A program made the position numbers and the translations under genes. Under the pieces are notes generated by a model. It was not told where the DNA came from and ran no database searches. It was given only the letters and a program-made list of their open reading frames with translations. A stretch of 40,487 bases of DNA from a virus, in the IMG/VR virus record IMGVR_UViG_3300022074_006761, positions 1 through 40,487 of that record. The stretch is one strand, 5' to 3'. Below are positions 40,441-40,487 of the stretch, one piece after another. Numbering within the stretch: position 1 is the stretch's first letter; the number at the start of each line of letters is the position of its first letter.

Positions 40441-40487
40441 ATATTATTTTCTCCGTTTTGGATTTTTTAATTTAAGTTTATAAGATA

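Noticed and set aside
1-40487. tRNA genes, integrase or attachment site
   Set aside because: No cloverleaf-like segment or integrase-type gene was seen on reading, so a temperate life style is not supported here; a tRNA scan would settle the first point.

Overview
The window is a 40 kb piece of an AT-rich tailed-phage genome. The tail-tip block keeps the lambda order L-K-I-J on one strand, which points to a long non-contractile tail and a Gram-negative host. Lytic-phage genes similar to T4 rIIA and rIIB, a RuvB-like ATPase and many very small membrane proteins are also present. The host cannot be named from the sequence. Some genes have a clear Shine-Dalgarno (for example before 32081). Many others have none, and several seem to be leaderless.

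Layout: (1) 1-5863, mostly + strand, holds a partial kinase-like gene, an arginyl/leucyl-tRNA-protein transferase (ATE/Bpt)-like gene, a conserved phage protein on the - strand, a possible ssDNA-binding protein, two glycosyltransferase genes whose last and first parts seem to be halves of one GT9-like domain, and a possible annealing protein. (2) 5855-20482, - strand, is the tail tip: gpL-like, a JAMM-only gpK-like, two gpI-like paralogues, two very long gpJ-like paralogues and a small protein between the J genes. (3) 20503-27583, + strand, has a GNAT-like protein, a 1209-residue candidate receptor-binding protein, a PD-(D/E)XK nuclease and a membrane/lysis block. In that block a holin-like gene contains an overlapping frame that encodes a credible Rz1-like lipoprotein. 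(4) 27693-31549 carries rIIA-like, HhH-glycosylase-like and rIIB-like genes. (5) 31614-36509 is a dense run of small, often overlapping genes, including a membrane-anchored lytic transglycosylase-like protein and several tiny membrane peptides. (6) 36588-37805 has a small conserved gene and the RuvB-like ATPase. (7) 37806-40440 has paired 28-base repeats, two 77-79 base GC-cored palindromic elements around a GC-richer DUF932 gene, a small gene, a phage gp88-like gene and a last hypothetical gene.

The most notable observations are these. A TTGACA-type -35 box begins 35 or 36 bases before the ATG of seven genes, on both strands, which predicts transcription starting at the start codon. The I and J tail-tip genes are both duplicated. 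The gpL-like protein carries a CBM-like insertion exactly between its two predicted Fe-S cysteine pairs. A DUF932 cassette is bracketed by two copies of a palindromic element. An o-spanin-like frame lies inside the holin-like gene. A phased A-tract motif recurs at gene junctions in the right arm. All functions come from reading motifs by eye; no database search was run.
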